The notes under the pieces were generated by a model that was not told where the DNA came from, did no database searches, and saw only the letters and a program-made list of their open reading frames with translations. Below are positions 22,739 to 34,887 of a DNA stretch of 64,000 nucleotides, piece after piece. Positions within the stretch are counted from its first letter, which is position 1, and every line of letters starts with the position of its first letter. The stretch covers positions 1,550,476 to 1,614,475 of the forward strand of contig NW_015971540.1 in assembly GCF_000182565.1 (NCBI RefSeq). The letters run 5' to 3'. Made by a program: the position numbers and the translations under genes. The stretch comes from Spizellomyces punctatus DAOM BR117. Its lineage: Eukaryota > Chytridiomycota > Chytridiomycetes > Spizellomycetales > Spizellomycetaceae.

Positions 22739-23509
22739 CTATGATGAATCTTGTACTACGCCAACCTGAGCAGGTCTTAGAATACGGCTTCCCAACTTGT
22801 AGCCAGTCTTGGCCACGTCAAAGACAGTACCCGGCTCCTTTCCCGGAATAGGTGCCTGGAACAAGGCCTCATGCAAATTCGGGTCGAATGTTTCACCCAA
22901 GGGTTCAAATGGTTCAATACCGAAGCGTTTGAATGTGGCCATCAGATTCGACCGGGTCATGGCGACACCTGTGTAAAGATCCTTCAGGTGCTGATTGTTG
23001 CCATTTTCACCATGCTCTGTTTCCGGGACTGCCTTCAACGCCATCTCCAATACATCTGCAGTACTCAATAGCTCCTTAGCGAACTTGTTTATGGCAAACT
23101 CCTTTGTTTCCGCAACTTCCTTTCGTGCCCGTTGACGCACATTCTCCGCATCCGCGAGAGCGCGACGGTACATGTCCTATACAAAGGGTGTCCGGTCAAT
23201 ACAGAAGGTAGTTTTGCTGCTACTATGAAATAAGCATACCTGCAGTGCGGCGATCTGCTTGTCTTTTTCCGCTAGGACGGCAGCGGTATCAACCTCAGGT
23301 GCCTGTTCCTCCTGAGCTGGTTGTTCCCCCTGTTTAGCACTAGCTTGTTCCCCATTCGTTGTCTTTTGATCTTCGGTTGAGTACTGGCGACGGTTTGATA
23401 GCAGTATGGACCTTGTTCTGCCAACAGGGATACGAGCAGATACGGGAAGAGATGCGGAAAGGACTCGCACAGGGCGGAGTGCACGTAATGGTCGCAGTGA
23501 GTTCATCAT
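22739..23509 (-). CDS. MGE1: Mitochondrial GrpE nucleotide-exchange factor
   Basis: Exchange factor for matrix Hsp70 in protein import and folding. Two exons (23240-23509 and 22739-23176). The first encodes an Arg-rich, acid-poor presequence (RALRPVRVLSASLPVSARIP), an RQYST cleavage-like site, an acidic linker and the start of the long helix. The second carries the coiled coil (MYRRALADAENVRQRARKEV), LSTADVLEMAL, and the beta domain ending GETFDPNLHEALFQ, GTVFDVAKTGYKLGSRILRP and AQVGVV, all GrpE hallmarks. About 235 residues, as expected. Divergent from the cap-binding protein gene. Confidence 0.96.
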
Positions 23510-23856
23510 ATGTTTGAGATGCGTTTTGCAGTTTGGATGAGACCAGAGATCAGTGGAGGGAGGAAACCGTCGCGAAGGAAGACGCTTTGCTAACGAGTCA
23601 AATGATTTCGGTCGGCGAATTTTGGTGGTTGATCGGGATTATTCACATTTAAATGCATTCGTCTCACATTTGAATCCCTTGTTGCTACGGTAACAGCCAG
23701 GACGAGCTTGTCGCTTCAATGCAAGCGATCTCTTGAATATTGCTGGAGCCAAAGGACGTGCCATCTGTCCCATTCGTTGTAGTGCAGCTGCCAGGAAGGA
23801 ACGCTTGTCGAGACAGTACCAGTATTTTGGAAGCTCGCTATTGTGCTTGGGCAGGA
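23510..23856. promoter_or_regulatory. Bidirectional promoter region GrpE / NCBP1
   Basis: 347 bp between divergent starts with an X-box almost exactly in the middle (23681-23694). No gene is seen inside. Confidence 0.6.
23681..23694. promoter_or_regulatory. X-box GTTGCTACGGTAAC
   Basis: RFX-type site with good half-sites on both sides (GTTGCT and GGTAAC), 172 bp from the GrpE start and 162 bp from the NCBP1 start. Confidence 0.6.
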
Positions 23857-26800
23857 ATGTCGTATTCAAACGGACGAGGCTATGGTGGTGGTACGTGATT
23901 ATGTGCAATTCCCACACGGGGTAGCAAAGACTTCTCTTGAGCACAGGCAGAAGACTTTACCATTTTCACTCAGATCGGCATTATCGGCAACGGGGCCCAA
24001 ATCGGCGACGGTATGAGGATAATACTCCCTCTAAATCACCTGAAGAGCTCAAAAGAGAACAGATCGTGTCGTATTTATTCCGACTAGGAGACTCGGTGCG
24101 TTTGATGGGCAGTAGAAGGGAAAAGGGGGCCCGGAGGGTGTCATTGGAAGCAAATCATGCACATGTGGCTTTATACTGACGCCCGGTTATGATACATCGC
24201 TACCAGGATCAAAAACAGCAGGCGGATCTGTGCGCGACACAACTGCTACGAGACTTTGGAACACATCCTCAAATTGTGCGGAGTGTATTCAAGGAATGGT
24301 AAAGCACAACCTATCTTTCTTATCTTTTTAGACTGCCTGTTAGCTAAGACCTAGCAGCATAACCCATGTCCCTCAGAAAGTATCCTTGTACGGCACCTTA
24401 AGCGGGTTGCTGAATGCACGGAATTTTGACGCTGGTGCGGCCATCATTGAAATCACCTGTGAGGCTTTGCAAGAGGCCCTCAACAACAGCGACTTCCGCT
24501 CCACCAAGATTCTCTTGCGTTACATCGCAGAACTCGTGAACGCAAACGTTATCCAATCGACGCAACTTATCGGCCTGTACGATCTATTTTTGAACGTGCT
24601 GAATGAGCCAAATGTGCGACCGGAAAGGGCTGATGCGTTTGTCTATTCTGTGCTTGCGAGCATTCCATGGGCCGCACGTCAGCTTAGCGACACGGAAGCA
24701 ACTGAACTTGAACGCATTCTGGGGTCCATTGAGAAGCACATGAATCAGCGGCAAGCAAATCTTGCAACTAGTGGGATTGAACAGGCGATGGAAGCGCTGA
24801 AGGTGTACCGCGACGTACCCGAAGGTGAACCGTATCTCGTGACGGATCGGCTGGAGAGTCTGTGGCGCCAGATCATTCAGCTCAAGCAGGCCGACGAATG
24901 GGACCTGAAAATCATCTTGAGACCTACAGATTTTACCGATCTACTCAGCACGCAACTACAACATGAGCTGAGGCCCATATCCATTCCATCTGGAGATGTG
25001 AAGTTTTCCTATCAACCTGTTTTTCGTATTTTCGATGACTCTGTTCAAGGTGTTGAAGTAAGCCACGGTTGCGGCAATCTAGTTCGTCTCAATCAATCAC
25101 TCACCAGAATTGTCTCAGAATATCATTGTCCGATTACCCTCCGTGCTGAGCATTTCACGGTTCATTTTGGACGACTTGATTTATGATATCATCCGAATCT
25201 TCTCCCACAATCACCGGGAAGTGTGCCGAATGCTCACAGATCTGGAGACTTTTTTGAACGGGTACTATCTCAGGGATGGAGGGTTCAACGTTATGGCCAG
25301 CGTGATAGAAACCGTGTTCGGTGAACTGCTCCGGCTCCCACGGAGTGGTGAGCGATCAGTGTACTATGCTACTCTGCTGATAGATCTTATCAAAGAGGAC
25401 TTGCAGACGATTCCCAAGGTCCTAGGACGGGCCATACGAACATTGTTTTCAAGGTTGGACGGATCGCAAGGTTTGGGTGGGGGAATGGACGTGGAAGCTA
25501 TTCGGAGATTCAGTGAGTGGTTTGGCATCCACCTGAGCAACTTCGGATTTATGTGGAAGTGGCAGGACTGGTCTGTATTTGTCATTGCTCGAGAAGTTAC
25601 TTCCTTACATGCACACCATCCTAACTGAGCTCGCTGCTGTACAGGGAGCCCGTCCTGTCTGTTGAACAAGACTCTGCCTGCTTTGTGTTCATTCGGGAAA
25701 CTCTGGAACGATGTATCCGTTTATCGTATTGGGAGCGCGTCCAGGGCAGCCTTCCAGAAGCATTTGCGGAGAGTGAAATTATCTTCCCTCAGGAACCGCC
25801 TCATCCGAACTTTAAATTTGAGTCAGAGGAGACCACTGGAGGTATAACAGGATGATCACTTGATGGCTGATAACGGCAGAGATGCTTACCCAAGACTATC
25901 CAGATGCACAGCTTTATGAGTTAACCTCCCAACTGCGATCATCGTTAGCAACGAAGAGCGGGGCAGAAGAAATCTCAGATCTATTGCAAAGGATTCGTGA
26001 TCATGCCACCAGCAACGCTCCCAACGCTATGGAAGGAGTTGTTGGAGCGTCTGGCGGAACTGGGACACCTGAGGATCTAGCTCGAGAAGCGCTTGTCCAA
26101 TGCGTTATGCAACAAGGCAGCAAAAGTTTCAGTCACGTGTTGAATGTGGTTGAACGGTAAGCGCTGTCATCGTCAAACGATTAGGTCATGATGATTGACC
26201 CGTTTTACATCTTTAGGTACCTAACAGTACTACGCGATTACAATGGCACTGAAGAGGCACGAAGCCACACCGTTCGGATAATAGTTGACTTCTGGAAGGA
26301 TAATACGCAATTCTTGGAGATCATCCTGGACAAGCTCATGAACTACCGCGTTGTCACACCTAAAAGCATCCTGTCCTGGGCTTTGGATCCAAGTGTGTTG
26401 GATTCACACTACACGAGGTATGCAGCTAAACCAGCAGGGCATGCAAATGACGCAGTACTTGAACTATGTTCTGACTATAAAAAGGTTCCATCTTTGGTCA
26501 ATTGTACGCACAACCTTGGCCAAGGTGAATTTCAAGATAGCGCAAATAACCGCGAAACTTGAAGCAGCACGGAGGCAATCATCCGTAGACAACGACCTCA
26601 TGTTGCAAGGTACGTTGGATTGGATTGATTATAGATAAGGTCGGGGCTAATTCATAAACTGCCGTGCCTATAGATGGCGATGACAGTGTCATCCAATCTT
26701 TGGAGGAAAACCGACAAGGTGCTTTGCGAGAACAAAAAGAAGTCTTCCTGCATGTATTCCAGGTACATTACTATCCTGAATATCCCTTGGAAAATTGAAT

Positions 26801-27149
26801 GATCACCTCACCCAATGGCTTCCCATGATCAGAGATTCGTAGATGCGATAAGAAATAAATGTCGCTCACTGGAGTCCCAGGGGATTGACCCAACGAGAAC
26901 GGCCTGGTACCGTTGGGTTATGGGCAACATGCGGGAAGTCGCTCGTGGGGTACGTGTCAGTCGAGTCTCCTATTTGTCTTTGCCGTATCGCTGATCCTCG
27001 ACTTGAAATGATAGTTCCCAACGGAGGTGAAAGCATACCAGGTTACACTGGATATGATCATTTTTACCGACGACGTCGACCCACGCATATTGAAAGTATG
27101 GCAAGAGATCAAAAGTGTTTATTCACTACATACAGATACGCTAGCGTAA
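23857..27149 (+). CDS. NCBP1: Nuclear cap-binding protein subunit 1 (CBP80)
   Basis: Large subunit of the nuclear cap-binding complex that, with CBP20, binds m7G caps and links transcription to splicing, export and decay. Many exons. An Arg/Gly-rich leader (MSYSNGRGYGG) precedes SPEELKREQIVSYLFRLGDS, then the first MIF4G-like domain (YGTLSGLLNARNFDAGAAII, VNANVIQSTQLIGLYDLFLN, WAARQLSDTEATELERILGS). Later blocks are YYATLLIDLIKEDLQTIPKV, SEWFGIHLSNFGFMWKWQDW, FSHVLNVVERYLTVLRDYNG and, in the last exons, WYRWVMGNMREVARG and VTLDMIIFTDDVDPRILKVW. Order and content follow CBP80. Exon borders between 25030 and 25110 and between 25600 and 25690 were not resolved base by base. Confidence 0.94.
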
Positions 27150-27454
27150 TCGCCATGCGAGTCAAATGATTTGTAGACGTAGTAGTGGAATATTAATTGC
27201 TTTGTCTCCAAGACCTTGAAATCGCTTTCACTCTTTGCTGGCATTTGAAGGAGGAGTGCAGTGTTCCCTCGACAATGTATGCAATCTTCCACAATCTAAC
27301 CCTGGAGCCGTTTCGGTCGTCCTTGACTGCTAGCTGCGAACGGCGCGGCTATTCAGGCCGGTATTGCTCTAGCGTAAACCGACGGTGCTTTCGCCAAGTG
27401 TCAGTTACGAGCTTTCGTAATCTTCAGAAGAATCCTACAAATCCTGGTGCTGGC
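27150..27454. other. Convergent intergenic region NCBP1 / SEN15
   Basis: 305 bp between two stop codons. A plus-strand open frame (27197-27616) here is antisense to the SEN15 last exons and looks spurious. Nothing else is seen. Confidence 0.6.
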
Positions 27455-28148
27455 TCATCGCTCTTTTTCCTCTTCTGGAGGAACGAGTCCGTTGTAGATA
27501 CGATAATAGACCACCGTGGAATCTGTCGACATGATCGCAAGGACGAGGCTAAGATAAAAAGTCAGTTCCTTCTCCCCAGTATGCGAAAATGCCGATATAC
27601 ACCTTTCCAAGTCTGAGGACGACTCTAAAGAAATCTCTGACAATTGCGAGAAGAGTATCGAAACGCTACGAGGGAGTGTTACTTTCATGCTATAATTGTC
27701 CTCGACAACAGACTCTAAACCCTTACCTGGACACCGACCATGATTCCGCTTCCGTCATTGGTACCATAATTTCTGCTTCTTCCTATACTATAATATTGTA
27801 GCTACGATGCTATCGTTCTCCAGTCAAGCCCTCTCCAGTACCTCCAATTCTCTCCGAGCAAGTAGTACAATCTTCTCGAGAGACTTAACAAATCTGGCGT
27901 GGACGTTTGCCCATTCCTTTGCTAAGACAAGGTTGAGAATTCAAAGATTACAAGCAGGGATCGACGAAGGTTAGTTGCTCACCTAGCACTAGATCCAGAT
28001 AAACCTGAAAAGACAGCCATCGGACCTTTTGTGGGGCATCGGGGCATTCCCGTGCAAATTGCTCATACTGAGTGAGATAAAGTATGTCAGCTTGTGATGT
28101 GCCTTGTATCTTTCAACTAACGATGCGTACCAATGGATGCCTTTCCAT
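27455..28148 (-). CDS. SEN15: tRNA-splicing endonuclease subunit Sen15
   Basis: Small structural subunit of the heterotetrameric endonuclease that excises introns from pre-tRNAs. At least six short exons fit: MERHPL, YEQFARECPDAPQKVRWLSF with VYLDLVL, AKEWANVHARFVKSLEKIVL with ARRELE, YRKKQKLWVPMTEAESWSVS, SILFSQLSEISLESSSDLE, and finally LVLAIMSTDSTVVYYRIYNG with LVPPEEEKER and stop. The end block (DSTVVYYRIYNGLV) is the clearest Sen15 signature (an endonuclease-like beta fold without the catalytic triad). About 130 residues, as in homologs. Introns make up half the gene. Divergent from PPOX at 162 bp. Confidence 0.85.
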
Positions 28149-28310
28149 ACGTTTCTTCTTCTATGCGATCAGATGCAGCGAACATTTAGGAAGCTGACGA
28201 GGACGTGAGGTCATCAGCACAACTGTGCCGCCACTGCCTAGCAACAACGACCAGGCCATGACCGCGCTTCTTGAGATTGGCAATCCTTCAGTTCGTTCCA
28301 TGTAAAAAGC
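28149..28310. promoter_or_regulatory. Bidirectional promoter region SEN15 / PPOX
   Basis: 162 bp between start codons, the shortest divergent spacer in the window. It contains the 13-bp X-box-like ACTGCCTAGCAAC at 28233-28245, one base shorter in the spacer than the others. Confidence 0.5.
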
Positions 28311-29977
28311 ATGTCTTCTCCCAGCCATTTTGCAGTCTTGGGGGGAGGTGTATCGGGGCTTTCGACGGCGTGGTATCTCTCGAAACTTGCACCAAAAACA
28401 GCGAGAATAACAGTTGTTGAAAAGAATGCTCGAGTTGGAGGATGGGTGCACACCAACATGCAAGATGGCCAACTCTATGAGCTCGGACCTCGCACGATCA
28501 GACCTGTCGGTGTTGCGGGAAGGGCGGTGTTAGATATGGTGGGTACACTCCTGCTGCAGAAGATGCTCTTATTGGTGTTGATTACATGTTTGGTTTCTGA
28601 AGGTCTATCGTCTCAACCTTGTAGAGGAAGTGCTTACAACGCCAAAGAATTCGCCAGCCGCAATAAACCGTTACATATACCAAAATTCTCGGCTGCACCA
28701 TTTACCTACCTCACCCCTTGACCTTTTGATGCCTTGGAAGGCAAAATCCCCACTACTCAAGGGCCTTTTGTTCAGTGTCCTTCGGGAGCCGTTCGTCAAG
28801 CCAACAAACGCGTCAGACGAGAGCATACACGGCTTTGTAGAGCGACGTTTTGGACGAGCATTGGCAGATAATCTTGTTTCTGCTGTGATACATGGAATAT
28901 ATGCTGGCGACTCTACGCAGCTGAGTGTCAGAAGTGCAATGCCGTTCCTCTGGGAGTGTGAGAAGAAGCACGGGAGTGTGGGACGAGGAGTCTTAGCACC
29001 TCCCGCTGTAGCACCGATTGGGGACGAGCGCGCACCATTGAGTGTGGAGAGTAACGACGCGAAGAAATTCATTTCGGACATCCAGCGCAATAGTAGCATT
29101 TTCTCGTTTAAGAATGGGATGCAGACGCTCACGGACGCGCTAAAAAGGGATCTGGACAAGGAGGAGAATGTGTCATTTATACGAGGCAACATTGAGAGCC
29201 TCTCTTTCAAAGAGGGCGTGGAGGTGCGCAATTGCTTTACCGTTCTATAACGGTAATATCTGATCTAACGACTTGCATCTTTTTTTTTTTTCTTTTTGTA
29301 AGATTGCTCATACTGCCTCATCACAGCCTTTGAAAGCCGACCATGTGATTAGCGCCATACCAGCGGTTGATCTTTCTCGCATCCTACCGCCCTCCAGTCA
29401 TGCACTATCTTCCCTGCTTTCGTCTATCAAGTCGGTCGACGTTGCTGTCGTAAACATATCATTTGGGGGTCATTTTTCAAAGATCCTTCCGGTGAATGGC
29501 TTTGGATATCTCGTGCCGGCAACCGAGGATACGCCAATTTTGGGCACGGTGTTTGATTCTTGCGCCATGCCCAAACAGGATTCGGGCGATCAGACCCGTG
29601 TGACCGTCATGATGGGCGGACACAAATTTCACAAGTACTTTGGTGATCCAGATGTTGTGAGCAAGGAGAAACTCTTGGAGACGGCCATGACCGCTGTAAG
29701 GACACATTTGGGTGTCAATGCTGAACCGATTGCGTCGAGCGTAGTCATTCACAAGCAGTGTATTCCTCAATACGTTGTGGGACACCGTGACCGCCTTCAC
29801 GCGATTCATGAGGAGGTCAAGTCTCAACATATCCAACTCTCCCTGGTCGGCGCAAGTTATCTGGGAGTTGCAGTGAATGATTGTGTGAAAGGGGCGCGTG
29901 ATCTTGTGTCAAATCTGCTGGTCGAAACACAAGCGAAACAGCGCAGGATTACAGGATTGGAGAGAATAGAAACCTAA
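28311..29977 (+). CDS. HEM14: Protoporphyrinogen oxidase
   Basis: FAD enzyme that oxidises protoporphyrinogen IX to protoporphyrin IX in the penultimate step of heme synthesis, on the mitochondrial inner membrane. Three exons (28311-28538, 28603 to about 29223, and about 29303-29977). The dinucleotide fold reads FAVLGGGVSGLSTAWYLSK with VVEKNARVGGWVHT; then LYELGPRTIRP, FVERRFGRALADNLVSAVIH with GIYAGDSTQLSVRSAMPFLW, and at the end HIQLSLVGASYLGVAVNDCV, the FAD-contacting GxSxxGVxVxDCV block of the family. About 500 residues. The second intron carries a T-rich tract (from 29280). No cleavable presequence is evident, as is usual in PPOX. Confidence 0.95.
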
Positions 29978-30180
29978 TTACGTATTAATAATTCTTAGAT
30001 CAAGCCATAGATAGTGTAAATAGTACCGTTGCGTATTAGCAGCATTCAGAGGCGTAAAAACATTAGGTATCTAGGAACGCTACATATGCCATGCTAACGA
30101 CTCCACGTCCGCCTACGACCGGTACGCAACTAAAGCCATAAATATCGAATTGATGTCCTAAGGTGGCGGAGGCGCTCCCC

Positions 30181-31191
<1,011 letters not shown>

Positions 31192-31419
31192 GATTGCGTA
31201 TTAGCAATTAGAAAGTAGGGGGTATCGACGGCAGATGGTAGAGGTCAAAAACTTCCAAGTTGCCGTTTTGCGGGCCTCCTCGGAAGTCGCTCTCCGGCTC
31301 AACACCGCCATTTCGGTTGCCATGACAATTTGTCACATCTTACGAAAGCACCAGCGATCTTCCATTGCTGTCGAGATCGTTTTTTCGCTCCCAAATTCTC
31401 AAAACACAACTTGCCCAAC
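31192..31419. promoter_or_regulatory. Bidirectional promoter region ADK1 / RPC19
   Basis: 228 bp between start codons with an X-box at 31316-31329. Confidence 0.6.
31316..31329. promoter_or_regulatory. X-box GTTGCCATGACAAT
   Basis: Perfect left half and centre with two mismatches in the right half; 90 bp upstream of the RPC19 start. Confidence 0.55.
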
Positions 31420-32008
31420 ATGGCTATGGTAGAGCCCACCGTCGATACGCATGGCTTTCCGTTCACGGAGGGGGCCATCAAATTCGAAGTGGTAAAAGAG
31501 AACCTGCATTTTGAAAAGCTCGTTCTTGTAGGCAGAAGGACTCACTCATGCCTTAGATCTCTACAGACGAATCGGACCCATCTTGTGCAACATTCTGCGT
31601 ACATGACGAAGACCATACACTAGGAAACTCACTTCGTTACATGATCATGAAAAAGTGGGATACCTCAGAGTTTGAACATTTGACATGATAAGTATACTTA
31701 CTGGCAATTCTAGCCCTGCCGTGCAATTTTGCGGTTACTCCATTCCTCACCCTTCCGAATTCAAGATCCACATTCGTATACAAACTGATGGTACGCCCAT
31801 CCTCTTTGAAATTCAACGTTATGAACCTGATTGCTTGTACAAAGCTCAACATGAGATACTCTTCATAGGCACGATGACAGCAGCTAAAGCTTTAGATAAA
31901 GGTCTAGACGATTTGATGGCTCTCTGTCAACATGTTCTGGAAACATTCAACGCCAAAGTTGCTGCAAGAGATGAATATGAGATTCGGGAGGGCGCCGAGT
32001 TTGAATAG
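31420..32008 (+). CDS. RPC19: RNA polymerase I/III subunit AC19
   Basis: Alpha-like subunit shared by RNA polymerases I and III, paired with AC40 in the assembly platform. Exons encode [20 protein letters not shown], then [53 protein letters not shown] with RIQTDG, and [20 protein letters not shown]. The EDHTLGN and [11 protein letters not shown] blocks are diagnostic. About 140 residues, normal length. The stop is at 32006-32008. Confidence 0.96.
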
Positions 32009-32663
32009 ATCAATGAAGTTTCATGGTCAGATAGATCATAGAGTGGGATTGTCAAACGATTGTTTAGGTGAAGGTTATGTAGACATCTTGCACGGTGGCC
32101 GGTGGTCGTGTTGCGGAGGTATCACTTGTATATAGTTAATTAACATAATATCAAGCAGGGTTATGCTAGTACTCGTATTTGCTAATGCGACTACTGATGA
32201 CATCTCCATTTGAACGCACCGAGAAGAATGCTGTAGATCAATCCAAGTGGCGATCGCCTAGCTCCCAACAGATAGCGTCCCGCCTCACTCAGACAATGTG
32301 CGAGACGTAAAGCTATTGAGTCCCCCTGAGCCTCAGTCACCTACTAGTTGATGGAGTGCCCTAATCTTTTGCCCTTTTGTGAATGTCCTGTGGTCTGATG
32401 AATTGGTAAGGGTGACGACATATGCAAGGTAGCACAGAATACCTGAATAAACAATGTTTTTAAATACCAGCTACCGCATAGTCACCAGGAAGGTTTTCCG
32501 TTCGCGCGTGACGAAGCCACTAGTCAAGGTGTAGTATCTGACATCGCGGAGATGTCCGATAGTGGTCATTCGTATCCTCGTCATCACTGAGTAGGCTGAA
32601 GACGATATTTTCGGTTTTCTCAAGAGTGAGATGAGGTTGTCGTTGTGTAGCGCGGCGTATTCG
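32009..32663. other. Convergent intergenic region RPC19 / base-modification-like gene
   Basis: 655 bp, the longest convergent spacer, AT-rich around 32130-32200. A minus-strand open frame (32471-32728) overlaps the end of the next gene out of frame and is not convincing. No repeat or RNA gene is seen. Confidence 0.5.
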
Positions 32664-34094
32664 CTACGATCGTCGTCGAGAGCCAAAATAGCTCCCTGTT
32701 TGCCTTGAGGTATTGGATATTGATGCAAGGCGCGTGGACCTCTTCGGGGTGACAGTTATGTACGAATGATCTTCATATGATGTTAGGTCCGCGCTCTGTA
32801 ATGGTGGTGGGGTAGGAGAATCCACTACAACACTCGCATCTTTCGAGTGTCGAGTTCTTTTCAGAGTTGAGGTGTTCTTCAGATCGCTTTCCCAGTACGC
32901 TTTTGGGTTCGCAGATTTCGCGGCCCGTTCGATCCGCTCCCATGCTTCTCTCGCTTGTTTGCGCATATCTTGAAGATCGGCAAAGTCATCCTCGTCAGGT
33001 GATTCCGGAGTTGCGACCTCTTTGAAAGTCCGCTTTCGGACAGGTGTGCGGACAGATGTACGCTTGTTTTCACGTAGCCCGGTTTCAGAATCCGAGCCAT
33101 ATGCTTCGAGTTCATTGTCGGCGTCGACTGCCACGTCCTGTGCCTTGTACAATCTCGAACCTCCACGCGACGGGTCCGCTACAAGCCGTTCATACTTTTG
33201 AAATTCGCAAAGAATATGCTCAACGTCCAAAGGTCGCAAAACTAATGGATCGTTTGTGTGCAGAACGTCTCCTTTGTCAAGTGTCTCGTAGGCATTGCGT
33301 AGCAATTTGTTGACCCTGACCGTCAAGCGATTGATACTATACCCGGTGAGCTCACGGTAGCCTAGGATCTCCAACCCTTTTTTGGCACCAGGACCAGGTA
33401 CAGGCGCGGTCGGCGCTGGTATGAGTCCGCACATGAACATGTCACAGGACTCTTGATATGCATGAAAATCGCCCACAAGCTCGAAGCGAAGCATATTCCC
33501 GTACACCTCCTGAAAACTCGGCTCACGGGGATTATCTGGGGGACCAAAAAGGGATTTTCCCACGTCGGCGGATAAGTGCCAGTTCACTTTCATTGCGTCG
33601 ACAACAACCTTGTACGGTGCACAGAAGGTGAATGCCCGTGTTCTCCAAGATTTGCCGGTTCGCTGTTTTGCACGTTCCCATTCCGCAAACTTCTGTAGTG
33701 CATCATCTAAATTGCTGATATATCCCAGCTCTCTATTGTAGGGAGGATTGGACAGCCATCTGTGAGTGATCACGTTCCAGAGAAAGTGAGGTTTTCTAGG
33801 ATCTCTTCTGTGAAGGATCTCCCGGATGACCCTGGACCCTCGGTCGTCCTCGCGTCTACTGAACCAGTCAGTATTGCGAATGGGGCAACGGCAACTTTCA
33901 AACTACAGGTGGATTGCGGACCTGTGGTGGCAAAAGTGAAACTCTGCCAATACACTGTCATTTGTCCATTTGGAAGGCGGCTCTCCCCGAGCGCGTCGGA
34001 GCGCTACACGCTCTCGCTCGAGTAGGTAGTGAAGGAAGAGATCCCAGGACTGCTTCTTGGCGAAGGAAGCAGAGGAGGTGCCGCACCAGTGCAT
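32664..34094 (-). CDS. Putative DNA base hypermodification protein (5-hmdU DNA kinase helical domain type)
   Basis: Two exons (33922-34094 and 32664-33858, 63-bp intron) give 455 residues. The layout matches a phage/bacterial family annotated as putative DNA base hypermodification proteins, with the helical domain of the 5-hydroxymethyluracil DNA kinase / alpha-glutamyl-putrescinyl-thymine pyrophosphorylase group. Landmarks: an aromatic-rich start (SWDLFLHYLLERERVALRRA), PPSKWTNDSVLAEFHFCHH, the diagnostic RREDDR at 59-64 followed by LWNVITHRWL, and CEFQKYERL (275-283) with RGGSRLY, which in bacterial members reads CEFDKYER. The C-terminal third is disordered, charged, with basic patches (RTPVRKRTFKE), suggesting nuclear location. 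Function is inference; no kinase P-loop is evident. It sits on the same strand as the DUF1349 gene, separated by an inverted-repeat element. Confidence 0.72.
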
Positions 34095-34118
34095 TGGAGA
34101 AATCTATCGAAACGGCAG

Positions 34119-34251
34119 TCGACCACAGTTAATGAATAGTCACCACACTCTATGCAATTTTAATGCATTAATTCAATTAAATGCACGTAAGTGGTTGGAA
34201 TTGTGGTTCCAGTGTGCCATAAATGGTTGACTATTCACTAACTGTGGTTGA
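34119..34251. repeat. 133-bp element with 24-bp terminal inverted repeats
   Basis: The arms are 34119-34142 (TCGACCACAGTTAATGAATA then GTCA) and 34228-34251; the reverse complement of the right arm matches the left at 22 of 24 positions. The interior is AT-rich with a quasi-palindrome around TGCATTAATTCAATTAAATG. It looks like a MITE or a long hairpin. I cannot see a convincing target-site duplication. It lies 25 bp upstream of the base-modification-like start codon. Confidence 0.75.
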
Positions 34252-34305
34252 GTGGTAGGCTCATGTGCAGAGACATGTCATGGACGAGAGAACAAATGCT
34301 CTATT

Positions 34306-34887
34306 TTAAATGCTCTTGAATTCTAGATTTTCAAAAGTCGTCTCAAATCCCGTCGGTCCTGGAGCCGCACACATAATGCCCATCTCTACTGGTCCACTTC
34401 CCCAGTCATATGTCTTGCGCACAAGCTCCCAGCCATCTCCATCCGTCCAGGTCTCGACAGTAACTGTTCCCTCCGTGCGCTGCAAGCGGATACAAAGCGG
34501 CGCTCTAGGCTCTCGTTGGTGTCCAGGGTACGCACTAACAGACCAGTCAGACCAACCTCCGTGCTTATTCACGACAACGGACACGCGTGGTGCTCCATTA
34601 TAATGCTCTACGCCAGCTTTTATCCATTCCTCTGAACTATGATAAAAAATCAGACCAGCTTGCTGATACTCGCTTGTGTACTCTGCTTCAAAACGGACGG
34701 AAGCAGTAAAGTTTCCAGTAATTGGAGCTGTGTAGCAGTGCGCTGTGTCGTGTACTTTCCCTGGCCGACGATATAAATCTGTGTTTGCAGCCGCTTCCAC
34801 CACTATGACGTTCGCAGCGTGATCGACAGTATACTTTGGCGGCTCATTGAGCCATCGCAAAGGTGCAAGTGGGAGCTTTTGCGGCAT
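34306..34887 (-). CDS. DUF1349 (YesU-like) concanavalin-fold protein
   Basis: Single-exon gene of 193 residues. The family adopts a concanavalin-like beta sandwich and its role is not established; bacterial YesU lies in plant cell-wall degradation clusters. Seen here: PLAPLRWLNEPPKY, the conserved VVEAAANTDLYRRP and TAPITGNFTASVRFEAEYTS, YQQAGLIFYHSSEEWIKAGV with EHYNGAPRVSVVV, WSDWSV and a final PTGFETTFENLEF. No signal peptide or membrane segment, so probably cytosolic. Intronless among intron-rich neighbours and same-strand with the gene downstream, which may mean recent arrival or duplication. Divergent from TAF4. Confidence 0.88.
   Translation of the reverse strand: MPQKLPLAPLRWLNEPPKYTVDHAANVIVVEAAANTDLYRRPGKVHDTAHCYTAPITGNFTASVRFEAEYTSEYQQAGLIFYHSSEEWIKAGVEHYNGAPRVSVVVNKHGGWSDWSVSAYPGHQREPRAPLCIRLQRTEGTVTVETWTDGDGWELVRKTYDWGSGPVEMGIMCAAPGPTGFETTFENLEFKSI

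Noticed and set aside
27197-27616. 139-codon plus-strand open frame
   Set aside because: Antisense to the last SEN15 exons, which have clear family content on the minus strand.
32471-32728. 85-codon minus-strand frame overlapping the end of the base-modification-like gene
   Set aside because: Out of frame with the well-supported CDS and without family content.
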